This document shows, one piece after another, positions 41,938 through 50,234 of a DNA stretch of 64,000 bases. The stretch spans positions 248,001 to 312,000 of the forward strand of contig NZ_JARVWS010000002.1 of the NCBI RefSeq assembly GCF_029846275.1, given 5' to 3'. This DNA comes from Nocardioides sp. CER19. Lineage in GTDB: Bacteria; Actinomycetota; Actinomycetes; Propionibacteriales; Nocardioidaceae. The notes below the pieces were generated by a model, which was not told the DNA's origin, did no database searches, and was given only the letters and a program-made list of their open reading frames with translations. The position numbers and the translations under genes were made by a program. The stretch's first letter is position 1, and the number at the start of each line of letters is the position of its first letter.

Positions 41938-42294
41938 CTATTGGCCGTAGGAGTACCGGAGGTCAGCGAACAAGAGCACGTTCATCCGGTACCGGAGGTG
42001 ACCGGCGATCTTTTCGTCGGGCGGATTGTCGGGAGTTAGCAAGCCGAACTTCAGGAGCGTCTCGTCGCGAGCGGCCGCCAGGTCGAAACGCACCTCGTCG
42101 TCGGGCCTACTCGGCCACAGCGAGGACCAGACGACGCGGTTCGGTCGCTCGGACTCCAGAACGTGAGGCTCGACCTCGTCGCGGTGGAGGTTGAGCCAGG
42201 GGCGCGTCCCTGGTTTGTGTGGGTCGACGAGGGAGTCGAAGACCACCCACGGCGGCGCTGGCAGCCTCTTGGCGCGTGATCCGATCTCAATCAC
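41938..42294 (-). CDS. SRPBCC-like hypothetical protein, 118 aa
   Basis: This 118-residue protein begins with a START/SRPBCC-like pattern (IEIGSRAKRLPAPPWVVFDSLVDP). It continues with strands typical of that fold (VVWSSLWPSRPDDEVRFDL, TLLKFGLLTPD) and a C-terminal helix (RYRMNVLLFADLRYSYGQ). It is shorter than usual for the fold (140-150 residues). The call is by pattern only. Function and partner are unknown. Confidence 0.6.
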   Translation of the reverse strand: MIEIGSRAKRLPAPPWVVFDSLVDPHKPGTRPWLNLHRDEVEPHVLESERPNRVVWSSLWPSRPDDEVRFDLAAARDETLLKFGLLTPDNPPDEKIAGHLRYRMNVLLFADLRYSYGQ

Positions 42295-42527
42295 CGCCGC
42301 AGCGTAAGGGATGTCCAGGCGACAGATCCTGCGGTTAAGGGCGAGGAGCGTGGCCGCCTGCTGGCGGCGGAGTGACGCAGGCAGATCTGCGGCGATCGCC
42401 GCAGACGTTTGCGTGTCAGCGGGTGGACCGTTGCACCCTCTGGGTATGGCACAGGAGACAGGCCCATCGTTACTGTGTCAGCACTCGGGGCCTCGGGGTG
42501 TGGCTCCTTTAGCTCGGGAGCACCTGC

Positions 42528-43145
42528 ATGAACCCACGCCGCATCCTTGTCGGTCTGGTCCTCATCGTTGCGCTGGGTGTAAGCCCCGCAGCGCCCGCCC
42601 TTGCAGCCAAGCCGCTGCCGGTGCCGCTGACGATCACCTCAGCGGTCGTTGTCGACACTCGCACGGTGGAGTTGACGTGGACCCCGACGAAGGGTGCCGA
42701 CCATTACGTTGTCACCGGGTCGGGCGGGTCGCCGATCTACACGACCGCGACAACGACTCGGGTGACCGATCTCTACCCAGGCGACGTTCACGAATTCGTC
42801 GTCACCGCAGAGACGCGCAAGAACCAGGAGCTCGGGACCAGTGACACGGTCTACGTGGCTACGCCGCCCGAGGGACCGACCGGTCAGCTCGGCTGGGCGG
42901 CCGCGTTGGATGGTGACGTACGGATCTGGAGCGGGTCGGGGATCGGCTGTGTGACGTTCGACCTCGGCATCTTGGCGGCCGACGGGACCTACTCGTCGCT
43001 GGGGGATGGGGTGGACCAGGGTGGCCCGCGCACCTGGACGATCTTCCAAGGTTCGGGGACGACGGAGACGTACGCCGTGAGGTGTCAGGGCAGCGGGAGC
43101 CTGTGGTCGCCCTGGTCCGAGGCGACCTCGGTCACTCTTCCGTAG
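42528..43145 (+). CDS. Secreted fibronectin type III-like protein
   Basis: This 205-residue protein has a clear signal peptide (ILVGLVLIVALGVSPAAPALA, cleavage near residue 27). One fibronectin type III-like domain follows (ITSAVVVDTRTVELTWTPT... YVVTGSGGSP... TRVTDLYPGDVHEFVVTAET). A second beta-rich region with two cysteines (GCVTFDLG, YAVRCQG) may form a disulfide. It is probably an extracellular binding protein. A GGGTAT at 42442 resembles a SigF-type -10, but I could not find a good -35. A hairpin terminator follows. Confidence 0.8.
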   Translation: MNPRRILVGLVLIVALGVSPAAPALAAKPLPVPLTITSAVVVDTRTVELTWTPTKGADHYVVTGSGGSPIYTTATTTRVTDLYPGDVHEFVVTAETRKNQELGTSDTVYVATPPEGPTGQLGWAAALDGDVRIWSGSGIGCVTFDLGILAADGTYSSLGDGVDQGGPRTWTIFQGSGTTETYAVRCQGSGSLWSPWSEATSVTLP

Positions 43146-43178
43146 CACCGCACGGCCGCCAAGCTTGCCTGGACGGAT

Positions 43179-43216
43179 CCGTGCGTCCCGCTTGCGGAGG
43201 GGTGACGCACGGTTCT
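43179..43216 (+). terminator. Hairpin after the FN3 protein gene
   Basis: CCGTGCGTC (43179-43187) and GACGCACGG (43204-43212) pair over 9 bp with a 16-base loop and are followed by TTCTT. It lies 33 bp after the FN3 gene stop. Confidence 0.5.
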
Positions 43217-43401
43217 TGCGGGCCCCGTGAGCGGGTACGGAACCGCTGGTCGCGCCGTACTGCGGCCCAACGTGTCCGAACGTGGGTGGGCACGCGCGAC
43301 TGCCGAGATCGGTACCTACGCCGCGCCGGTCTGCAAGCCCGCCGCGCATGACCGCCCGCACGCCGGGTCGTGGACCGGTCGAGGACGTCAAACGGTCGCG
43401 C

Positions 43402-44469
43402 TCAGGTGACCGTGGCGCGCAGCTCGTCCTGCGCCGCGCTCAGCAGGGCCGTGGCGCGCGGGAAGTCCTTGAGCTCGCCGGCCAGTAGGTCGAGCGCCGG
43501 GAGGAGCGAGACGGCCGGCACGCCGCGGGCCGACAGGATGCCGGCGGTCCAGGTGAGGAACCCGGTGAACAGCTCCGCCTCCCCGACGTACAGGGCGGTG
43601 GCGAGGAAGTCCACGATGTGTGCGAGATCCTCAGCGGTGTGCTGGCGTTGCAGGTCGGTGTAGTCACGCATGGCCGGGACGCGTTCCTCGAGGCCGGCGA
43701 GCACGGCCCTGACGAGCGCCGCCGAGCTGCGGCTGACCATGGTGTATTCCTGGTCGGCCAGGTGTGGCAGGTCGTCGATCGGCTGGTGCGCCGCCTGCGG
43801 CCTCGGCAGCGGTCCGGCCGCGAGTCGGTCGGCAGCAGCGCGTGCGTCAGGCGCCCACGCCTGCGCCCCGAGGAGCCGGGCGTAACGCCCCTCCGGCCCG
43901 AACGCGGCCCCGCCGACCATGACCGGGATGCCGGCGCTCTGGCAGGCGGTGATGGTCGCGTGCGCGACCGGCAGCCGGGTCGGGATCGAGCCGGAGAGCG
44001 CGACGACGTCAGGACTCGTGCGGTGCAGGTGGGTGATCAGGTGTGGGGTCGGGACCTGGGCGCCGAGGTAGTCGACACGGAAGCCGCGCAGCGTGAGCAC
44101 CTCGGTCAGCAGGCGCGCCGGGAGCGCGTGCCACTCGCCGTCCACGCAGGCGACCGTCACGCGACCCCGGTCCAGCTGGGGGCGGGGGAGCCGCCCGGCG
44201 AGGCTCGCCACGACCCGTTCGTTGATGGCGGTCGCAGCGTGCTCCTGAGCGACGCTGATGGTGTTGTCGGCCCACGCCAGACCGATGCGCTGCTGGACGG
44301 CGCCGATGACGTCCAGCAGGAGCTCTTCCGGGTCCGCACCGTCGTCCAGTGCCGCGACGACGGTGTCGACCGCCGCCCGCTCGTCTCCGGCGATCACCGC
44401 GTCCCAGAGCCGCTCCGCGGTGGGCGGAGCGGGGCGCGAGTGATCGTCTCGGGTGACCGGGTGCGACAT
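43402..44469 (-). CDS. CarH-like B12-binding photosensory protein without HTH
   Basis: This 355-residue protein has a helical cap (residues about 18-95) with the Trp-x9-Glu-His pattern: Trp66, Glu76, His77 (AWADNTISVAQEH). That pattern marks the CarH/LitR light sensors. A B12-binding Rossmann domain follows with Glu112-x-His114, the likely lower axial ligand; the next conserved Gly is Pro117. It has no N-terminal MerR DNA-binding domain. The last ~110 residues are a helical domain (YTDLQRQHTAEDLAHIVDFL...) of unknown type. It lies 9 bp after the SpoIIE phosphatase stop, in the same operon. Light-dependent control of the phosphatase pathway is inferred. Confidence 0.85.
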   Translation of the reverse strand: MSHPVTRDDHSRPAPPTAERLWDAVIAGDERAAVDTVVAALDDGADPEELLLDVIGAVQQRIGLAWADNTISVAQEHAATAINERVVASLAGRLPRPQLDRGRVTVACVDGEWHALPARLLTEVLTLRGFRVDYLGAQVPTPHLITHLHRTSPDVVALSGSIPTRLPVAHATITACQSAGIPVMVGGAAFGPEGRYARLLGAQAWAPDARAAADRLAAGPLPRPQAAHQPIDDLPHLADQEYTMVSRSSAALVRAVLAGLEERVPAMRDYTDLQRQHTAEDLAHIVDFLATALYVGEAELFTGFLTWTAGILSARGVPAVSLLPALDLLAGELKDFPRATALLSAAQDELRATVT

Positions 44470-44478
44470 GGAGCGGTC

Positions 44479-46092
44479 CTACCTGTCGCCATCCGGAGCA
44501 CGCCTGTCCGAACCCACGGGAGCCGCGATGGCGAGCACGGCCATGTCGTCGTGGGACGCGCCCCCCAGCCACTCGGTCGCCAGCATGAGGACGTGCGCAA
44601 CCATCGCCTCCGCCGGCATACCGGCGCACCCGGCCAGTGCCCGCCGCAGCCGCGCCTCGCCGAACATCTCGTCGCCCAGCGGGCCACCGCGCGCCTCGAT
44701 GATGCCGTCGGTGTAGAGCAGGCAGGTCTCACCGGGGTCGAGCAGGATCTGCTCCGTCGAGCCGTCGATGACCGGGAGTACGCCGACCAGCGAGCCCCGG
44801 CCGAACACCTCCTCGACCCGGCCGTCGGCACGGATGATCAGCGGCGGTAGGTGCCCGGCCCTGGTGAGGCTCAAGCGCACCTGCTCGCCGACTCGGACGG
44901 CCGAGGCGAGGACCATCGTTGCGAACCGGGGGTCCTGCGTGCTGAGCAGCGCCGCGTTGAGCAGGTCGAGCATCCGGAGGTGGTCGCCCGCCATCGGCAG
45001 CAGGGCCTGCATCGTGTTGCGGATCTTGCCGGTGAGCACGGCCGCCTCGAGGCCCTTGCCGCACACGTCGCCGAGGAGGGCCAGCGACCCGCCGCCCTCG
45101 AGCGGGTGGACGTCGTAGAAGTCGCCACCCAGACGCGAGGTGTCCTGGGCGGGCCGGTAGATGCCGGCGAAGTCGACGCCGTCGACCCGCTGCAGCGCTG
45201 GCGGCAGGAGCCCGGCGGTCAGCACCTCGGTGATCGCACTCTGCTCCTCGAAGAGTCGGGCCGCGGAGAGCGCCGCCCCGACTCGGGCGGCGAACAGCCG
45301 GGCGACCGCCTCCTCGCTCTCGGAGAACGGCTGCGCCTCGGTGCTGCGGAGGAGGATCAGCGCGCCGGCCGGCACCCCGTGCCCGGGCAGCGCTGTCACG
45401 ACCATCGACCCGGTCGCCCGGATGCTGTCCGGCAGGACCCACTCCGGCGCCAGCGCCGGGTCGATCCAGCGCGACGGCACGGGCGGAAAGCCCTGCAGTG
45501 CCTCAGCGAGACCGGGCAGGTCGTGCGGATGGATGTCGAGCGTCACGGCTCGCGCGCGCTGACCGCGTACGCACACCGCGGTGGCGTGTCGACCGCGGAC
45601 CTCTGGCTCGATGACCCACGCGACGTCCGCGAGCCGAGCAGCGGCGAGCTCGGCGGCGACCTCCATCGTGCGTACGACGTTGAGGGAGCTGAGCAGGTCG
45701 TCGGACGCGGTCCGCAGGAACGTCGTGCGCTCGCGCTCCGTGCGCAGCTCATCCTGCAGCCGGGTCACGTCGGTGGTCTCCGTCAGCCACCACATCGACG
45801 ACCCGTCGGGGACCCGGACCGAGGTTGCTGTGAAGGTCCGCTCACCCACAGACCCGGCGACCGCGTCGCGACCAAGGTCGATCGATGTCGAGCGGTGGGC
45901 CTCAGCCAGCCAGCCGGGCACGCAGTCGGCCAGCTCCCGACCCGGCCCGGAGTGGGGCAGGACCAGCAGGGCCGCATCGTTCGCGGCCAGGACGACACCG
46001 TCCACGTCGACCAGGAGCGCCGGGCTCGGCGCGCTCGCCCAACCGGGGTGCACAGCCGTCGGGACGGCTGAACGGTCGGCTTCCAAGGACAT
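44479..46092 (-). CDS. PAS-GAF-SpoIIE (PP2C) serine phosphatase
   Basis: This 537-residue signalling protein has an N-terminal PAS-like domain (residues about 20-120), a GAF-like domain (about 130-300) and a C-terminal SpoIIE-type PP2C phosphatase. The phosphatase has its metal-binding motifs LGGDFYDV, GDVCGKG and CLLYTDGIIEARGG. Enzymes of this type dephosphorylate anti-anti-sigma factors in partner-switching pathways that free SigF/SigB-type sigma factors. The next gene in the operon encodes a B12 photosensor-like protein. The sigma factor at 30232 is of the right class, but a link is only inferred. Confidence 0.93.
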   Translation of the reverse strand: MSLEADRSAVPTAVHPGWASAPSPALLVDVDGVVLAANDAALLVLPHSGPGRELADCVPGWLAEAHRSTSIDLGRDAVAGSVGERTFTATSVRVPDGSSMWWLTETTDVTRLQDELRTERERTTFLRTASDDLLSSLNVVRTMEVAAELAAARLADVAWVIEPEVRGRHATAVCVRGQRARAVTLDIHPHDLPGLAEALQGFPPVPSRWIDPALAPEWVLPDSIRATGSMVVTALPGHGVPAGALILLRSTEAQPFSESEEAVARLFAARVGAALSAARLFEEQSAITEVLTAGLLPPALQRVDGVDFAGIYRPAQDTSRLGGDFYDVHPLEGGGSLALLGDVCGKGLEAAVLTGKIRNTMQALLPMAGDHLRMLDLLNAALLSTQDPRFATMVLASAVRVGEQVRLSLTRAGHLPPLIIRADGRVEEVFGRGSLVGVLPVIDGSTEQILLDPGETCLLYTDGIIEARGGPLGDEMFGEARLRRALAGCAGMPAEAMVAHVLMLATEWLGGASHDDMAVLAIAAPVGSDRRAPDGDR

Positions 46093-46357
46093 GCGGCACC
46101 ACGAGGCTCTCTCCCTCGCGACCGGTACCGCGAGACGTCATGACGAAGTGTTACTTGCCGGTCACGCTAGTGCACACCCGGCGCCACGTCGCGCCGGAGG
46201 GCATCGCCAGCCGGACGAGCGCCGCTGACGTGCGCCGCCGAGGCGCCGGCTCGGGCAAGGCGCTCGCGGGACTGCGTCGTCCGCAAACGAGGACCGCGCA
46301 CCCGCCGGTCTTGACACAGAAGGGGCCGGTGAGTCCGAATCGCGGCATGAGGTGGGG

Positions 46358-47062
46358 ATGAACGCCGACGCCACTCGCCGGCCGGGTCGCTCGCGGCGCC
46401 GAGTGTCGCTGAGAACCACCGCAGGGATGATCCTGGTGTGCGCGGGTCTCGCGGTGTCGGCATGGCTCGGCTGGGAGTACTGGGGCACCACCTGGGTCGC
46501 CCACCGGACACAAGCGACGGTGATGTCGTCGATCGAAGACAGCTGGAGGCGCGGCAAGGACTCAGCCGTGGTCTCCCAGGGTCCGGGCGGCCGACCGGTC
46601 GCGGCGGGGGCGATCGTCCGCATCCCGCGGTTCGGGCCGGACTTCGCCGTACCGGTCCTGGAGGGCACGTCGGACGGCGTGCTGGCCGCGGGGCTCGGGC
46701 ACTACGCCGGCAGTGCTCCACCGGGCGGCCCGGGAAACTACGCGCTGGCCGGCCACCGGGTCACCCACGGCCAACCGCTCCGCGACATGCCCGAGCTCCG
46801 GCCAGGGGACCGCGTCGTCGTGGAGACCCGACAGAGCGTGTTCACCTACGTCCTCGACACCGGCGGGGACGCGCTCGTGGTGCCGTTTACCGCCGGCTGG
46901 GTGCTCGATCCGGCCCCGAGCAACCCCGACGGTGGGATCGAGCCGCCAAGCGGCCCCGTCGGCCGGCGGCTGATCACGCTCACCACGTGCTCCGAGCTCT
47001 TCCACACCGACAACCGGTACGTCGCCTTCGGGCACCTCGAGTCGACCCGACGCCGGCCGTGA
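46358..47062 (+). CDS. Class E-like sortase
   Basis: This 234-residue membrane-anchored transpeptidase has an N-terminal hydrophobic anchor (TAGMILVCAGLAVSAWLGWEYWG, residues 21-43) and the sortase triad His133 (YALAGHRVTHG), Cys211 (LITLTTCSEL) and Arg220 (TDNRYVAFG). The TLTTC and NRYVAFG patterns match sortases of high-GC Gram-positives. ATG 46358 has GAGG upstream; a GTG 6 bp earlier is possible. It converges with a gene whose product ends in a sorting-signal-like tail, a likely substrate. Confidence 0.9.
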   Translation: MNADATRRPGRSRRRVSLRTTAGMILVCAGLAVSAWLGWEYWGTTWVAHRTQATVMSSIEDSWRRGKDSAVVSQGPGGRPVAAGAIVRIPRFGPDFAVPVLEGTSDGVLAAGLGHYAGSAPPGGPGNYALAGHRVTHGQPLRDMPELRPGDRVVVETRQSVFTYVLDTGGDALVVPFTAGWVLDPAPSNPDGGIEPPSGPVGRRLITLTTCSELFHTDNRYVAFGHLESTRRRP

Positions 47063-47082
47063 CGGACCCGTCGAAGCGGTTC

Positions 47083-47979
47083 CTATCCCGCCGGAGTCTC
47101 GAGGGCGGCGTCGCGACGCCGGCGAGCCACCAGCACCAGGCCGGTGCCGACCATCGCCAAGCTCAGCGGCATCCAGACCGAAGCAGGCCCGCCGAGCTGG
47201 GGGATCAGCATGCTGGCGTGGGCACAGCGGCGAAGGTCCGCGATCGCGAGACTCGCCGAGAGGCACGACTCGTCGTTGGAGCTCGCCGGCATGACCTCCG
47301 CGCTCTCCGCTGATCCGGCCATCGCAGACCGGTGCAGCAAGTCGGAACGCATGTACGCCAGGATGAGTGCGTGGGCCGCGGCGGCCGCCGCTGGGGACAC
47401 CCGCACCTGCTTCGCTCGCTCTTCCTTGCGGGCGGGTTTCCGGTTGGCGGTCGCCGGCGCACGATCCTTCACCGGCGTGACGGCGGCCGTCCGGGGCTGA
47501 GGCCCGGTCGCGCTGGGCGAGGTGCCTCCGCTCGTCGTCGGCCCGGAGGTGAGCGGGCTGGAGCTCGGCTGCTGCGGAAGGCGTCGACCGGTCGAGTTGG
47601 CGACGTGGTCCACCGTGCCGTCCACCGTGCCGCCCACCGTGGTCGTGGCTCCGCGGACCGTGCCGCCCACTGCGCGGGTGACTCCACGGACCGTGCCGCC
47701 CACACTGCCACCCGCACTGTGGGCCGCCGGTCCGCCCACCGCGCCACCTACGGCACCACCCGTACCGCCCACGGCACCGCCCACGGCACCGCCCGCGCTG
47801 CGGCCGAGGTTCTCCACCGCGCCACCGAGCGCGCCGCCGGCACTTCCGATGGCACGTCCCGCGGTGGGGGTGGCCCCTCCCGAGCCGTCGTACGCCTGGG
47901 CCGGACCGCCGGCGACCCCGGAGAACGAGACCGCCGCGCACACCACGGCACCGGCGACCACCCTCGATGTTGCAGTCAT
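47083..47979 (-). CDS. Secreted Gly/Ala-repeat surface protein with sorting-like C-terminus
   Basis: This 298-residue protein has a signal peptide (VVAGAVVCAAVSFSGVAGGPAQA), a glycine/alanine/valine-rich repeat region with GGAVGGAVGG and GGTVRG-like units (about residues 40-130), a proline/serine/threonine-rich linker, and a region with two cysteines (ESCLSAS, RRCAHA). The C-terminus has the plan of a sortase signal: IPQLGG (259-264), a hydrophobic helix, then ARRRRD. The usual Thr of LPxTG is Leu, so recognition is uncertain. It converges with the sortase gene (20 bp between stops). Confidence 0.75.
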   Translation of the reverse strand: MTATSRVVAGAVVCAAVSFSGVAGGPAQAYDGSGGATPTAGRAIGSAGGALGGAVENLGRSAGGAVGGAVGGTGGAVGGAVGGPAAHSAGGSVGGTVRGVTRAVGGTVRGATTTVGGTVDGTVDHVANSTGRRLPQQPSSSPLTSGPTTSGGTSPSATGPQPRTAAVTPVKDRAPATANRKPARKEERAKQVRVSPAAAAAAHALILAYMRSDLLHRSAMAGSAESAEVMPASSNDESCLSASLAIADLRRCAHASMLIPQLGGPASVWMPLSLAMVGTGLVLVARRRRDAALETPAG

Positions 47980-48166
47980 GATGGCTCCCCCCGATCACAC
48001 CAACTGCAGATCTGCAGCCACCCCGAGCAACGAGCGAGCACCCCGGCGGTCACGACCCTCACGGCCAGATACCGAACTTGGGGGACGATGGCGGAGCAAG
48101 GTCAGCCGGGCGATGAGTCGCCCGGGCGCGCAGCGACCTGCTCGTCGGTGACGGCGTCCAGGGCAC

Positions 48167-48559
48167 TCACATTCCCATCCGGTAGTGGTCGACGGCGATC
48201 ATGGCGACGACCCGCTCGCGGCTGCGGTCGTAGGGCGCGTGGATGTACTTCTCGGCGATCGCGTCGACGACGGCCCAGCCCTCCTCGCCGGTGAGCCAGG
48301 TGACGACACGGCCGCGCAGGACGACTGGGTAGGACGGGTTGTCGGTCGGCGTCAGCGAGATCGCGACGCGGGGGTCGCGTCGCAGGTTGCGAGCCTTCTG
48401 CGAGCAGGGCCCGGTCATGATCACGACATGACCCTCGTGGGTTCCGGTCCAAACCGGCACGGAGTGCGGTGCGCCGTCGGGCAGGAGAGTCGCCACGTGG
48501 GCGGTGGGCGAACTATCGAGCACGTCGACGAGCTCGGTGTCCAGGGCGCGGGCGGCCAT
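48167..48559 (-). CDS. PPOX-class (pyridoxamine oxidase-fold) flavin/F420 protein
   Basis: This 130-residue split-barrel protein, with ATG 48559 following AAAGGAA, has a pattern typical of the PPOX family: SSPTAHVATLLPDGAPHSVPVW, then KARNLRRDPRVAISLTPTDNP and YPVVLRGRVVTW. Actinobacterial members often use F420H2 or flavin to reduce small molecules. An earlier in-frame ATG (48595) has weaker support. It is divergent from an HxlR regulator with shared repeats between them. The substrate is unknown. Confidence 0.9.
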   Translation of the reverse strand: MAARALDTELVDVLDSSPTAHVATLLPDGAPHSVPVWTGTHEGHVVIMTGPCSQKARNLRRDPRVAISLTPTDNPSYPVVLRGRVVTWLTGEEGWAVVDAIAEKYIHAPYDRSRERVVAMIAVDHYRMGM

Positions 48560-48571
48560 CAGCGTTCCTTT

Positions 48572-48626
48572 CGGAGTTCCGTCAAGAGACGCCATCACCA
48601 TAGCTAGCGGAGTTCCTTGAGGGAAC
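48572..48626. promoter_or_regulatory. Direct and inverted repeats between the PPOX and HxlR genes
   Basis: CGGAGTTCC occurs at 48572-48580 and again at 48608-48616. The second copy is part of an inverted repeat, GTTCC-TTGAG-GGAAC (48612-48626), upstream of a -10-like TAGGTT (48636-48641). It is the likely binding region of the HxlR regulator. Confidence 0.55.
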
Positions 48627-48647
48627 CCCGACTGCTAGGTTGGTTCC

Positions 48648-49100
48648 ATGCAGCGCACGGACTTCGGCGACATGGCGTGCTCGATCGCCCGCACGCTGGA
48701 TGTGATGGGGGAGCCTTGGACGCCCCTGGTGATCCGCGACGTGTTCGTCGGGATGAACCGTTTCGAGCAGATCCAGCAGGATCTCGGGATCTCCCGCAAG
48801 GTCTTGACCGAGCGGCTGAATCACCTCGTCGAGCGCGGGATTCTCGAGCGGCGTCCCTATGACAACAGGCCCAGGTACGAGTACCACCTGACGGACCGGG
48901 GAGCCGAGCTCTTCGACGTGCTCATGGCGATGGTCGGATGGGGTGACAAGTGGCTCGCCGGGAAGGCCGGTCCGCCGGTCCTGTACCGCCACCGGGCGTG
49001 CGGTGAGGTCAGCCACGTCGACCCGCGCTGCAGCCGCTGCGGGGAGCCCATGCACGCCACCGACATCGACGTGATGCCCGGGCCCGGCGCCGCACGCTGA
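48648..49100 (+). CDS. HxlR family transcriptional regulator
   Basis: This 150-residue winged-helix regulator has the HxlR hallmarks: an early cysteine (FGDMACSIARTLDVMGEPWTPLVIRDVF), a recognition helix region (FEQIQQDLGISRKVLTERLNHL) and LEERPY-like wing residues (ILERRPYDNRPRYEY). It also has a C-terminal four-cysteine segment (RACGEV, RCSRCGEP) that may bind zinc. The ATG lies 6 bp after TAGGTT, so the message is probably leaderless. It likely controls the divergent PPOX gene in response to electrophiles or redox change. Confidence 0.92.
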   Translation: MQRTDFGDMACSIARTLDVMGEPWTPLVIRDVFVGMNRFEQIQQDLGISRKVLTERLNHLVERGILERRPYDNRPRYEYHLTDRGAELFDVLMAMVGWGDKWLAGKAGPPVLYRHRACGEVSHVDPRCSRCGEPMHATDIDVMPGPGAAR

Positions 49101-49219
49101 GTGCGGGCCTCGCGCCTGAGAGGGAGGGTGTCGCCTTCGAGGACGACCCGGTCACCGTCGCGTTGGTACGGCGCAGGTTCGCTCAGGCGCGACTCGCGAG
49201 CGGCTTGCGGCTCGGGCGA

Positions 49220-49594
49220 TCAGGACCGCCTCGGACCCGCGTGACCTGCGAGGCACTTCCAGCCTCCCGCCGAGAGGACCCACACCTGGGTCATCGGCAT
49301 GCGAAACGTCTCGACGTCACCCTCGGCGAACGTCACTCGGTCGGTCACCTCGGCTCGAAGTACAGCGGTATTCCCCACAACGACGACCTCCACGTCGGTC
49401 ATCGCCTGAGCATGCCAAACGGTCTGCCCTTCAGTGTTTCGCCGGACGTACTCCGTCCGATCGACGGTCTCGCCGACATGGGTGGTCCACGTGAACTCCT
49501 CATGGAGCAGATCCATCAGTCGCTCGGCATCGCCCGCGACCAGAGCAGTCGCCCGATCCTCGGCTGCCGTGCGGACCTGCTTCGCCGCATCCAT
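49220..49594 (-). CDS. NTF2-like (SnoaL-type) protein
   Basis: This 124-residue protein has the NTF2/SnoaL pattern: helix AAEDRATALVAGDAERLMDLLHEEFTWTTH, then YVRRNTEGQTVWH and strands DVEVVVVGNTAVLRAEVTD, ending MTQVWVLSAGGWKCLAGH. ATG 49594 with AGGA 8 bp upstream is preferred over ATG 49603. Members include small enzymes and binding proteins, so no function can be assigned. The upstream 630 bp contain only a gene remnant. Confidence 0.85.
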   Translation of the reverse strand: MDAAKQVRTAAEDRATALVAGDAERLMDLLHEEFTWTTHVGETVDRTEYVRRNTEGQTVWHAQAMTDVEVVVVGNTAVLRAEVTDRVTFAEGDVETFRMPMTQVWVLSAGGWKCLAGHAGPRRS

Positions 49595-50234
49595 CTGAGT
49601 CATCCTGACACGGCTCTGAGGTGCGTGCGCCGAACGTTCTGCATGCTCGTGGGCCTGGGCGACGACCGAACCGCACTGCCGCGAAAGCTTCTGCGGGACC
49701 GGTCCCCTTGCCCTCGGCTCCCGCACGAACCCCACGGTCGTACCCGCCGCGTCCAGCGCGGATGCCCATCTTGCGGCCAGGGCGTTCACGAGCTCCAGGC
49801 CGCGTCGGCTCGAGGTCTCGGGAACCCCAGGAATCGCACCTATCCGGGTGCTTGAGCAAAGGACCCCATCGTGATCACTCCTACGCTTGGCCACGCCCAA
49901 CTGACGCCCGCGTGGTGGGAATCTCTCTTCTGAGAAACCAAGGTGCTGCATAGTCGGAACGGGCTATTTCCTGGCGGCAGCCGGTGTGTTCTCATCGAAT
50001 TGGTACCAGTGTTTGGATGTGCCGCGACGGCGTCATGGGGCGCCTCCGGTCATCGGATTCGTTCAGGCCCGGTCGACAACGGCCGGGGTTCTCGAGGTTG
50101 AGCGATTCTCTGGGGGTTCGGCCGTGGCGAACTGCGAGCACACTTTCGGGGCCGGGAGGGAAAGCGGCGGCAACCTTCGTCGTCGCGATGTCGAGCGCCG
50201 ACTGTCAGGATGCCGACCTCCCGGCTGATCACCC
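49595..50234. other. 640-bp stretch without an intact gene
   Basis: No convincing intact gene is present. It contains the RsbW-like remnant described separately and, around 49860-50010, a locally less GC-rich stretch. It borders the TIR island and may mark the edge of an insertion. Confidence 0.5.
49712..49816 (-). pseudogene. Remnant of an RsbW-like ATP-binding (anti-sigma) protein
   Basis: In one minus-strand frame the segment RRGLELVNALAARWAS followed by AAGTTVGFV matches the end of actinobacterial histidine-kinase-like ATPase/RsbW proteins, which typically end GRGLxLVxxLAxRWG...GKTVWF. The N-box part and start are missing, so only the last ~30 codons remain. It may be the trace of a lost sigma-factor antagonist. 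Confidence 0.45.

Noticed and set aside
42421-42447. SigF-type promoter before the FN3 protein
   Set aside because: GGGTAT fits the -10, but no GTTT-like -35 is found at the right distance.
46100-46140. GTCAC/GGTC element before the SpoIIE phosphatase
   Set aside because: The minus strand shows GTCATG with 14 bp to CGGTCG; both the hexamer and the spacing deviate.
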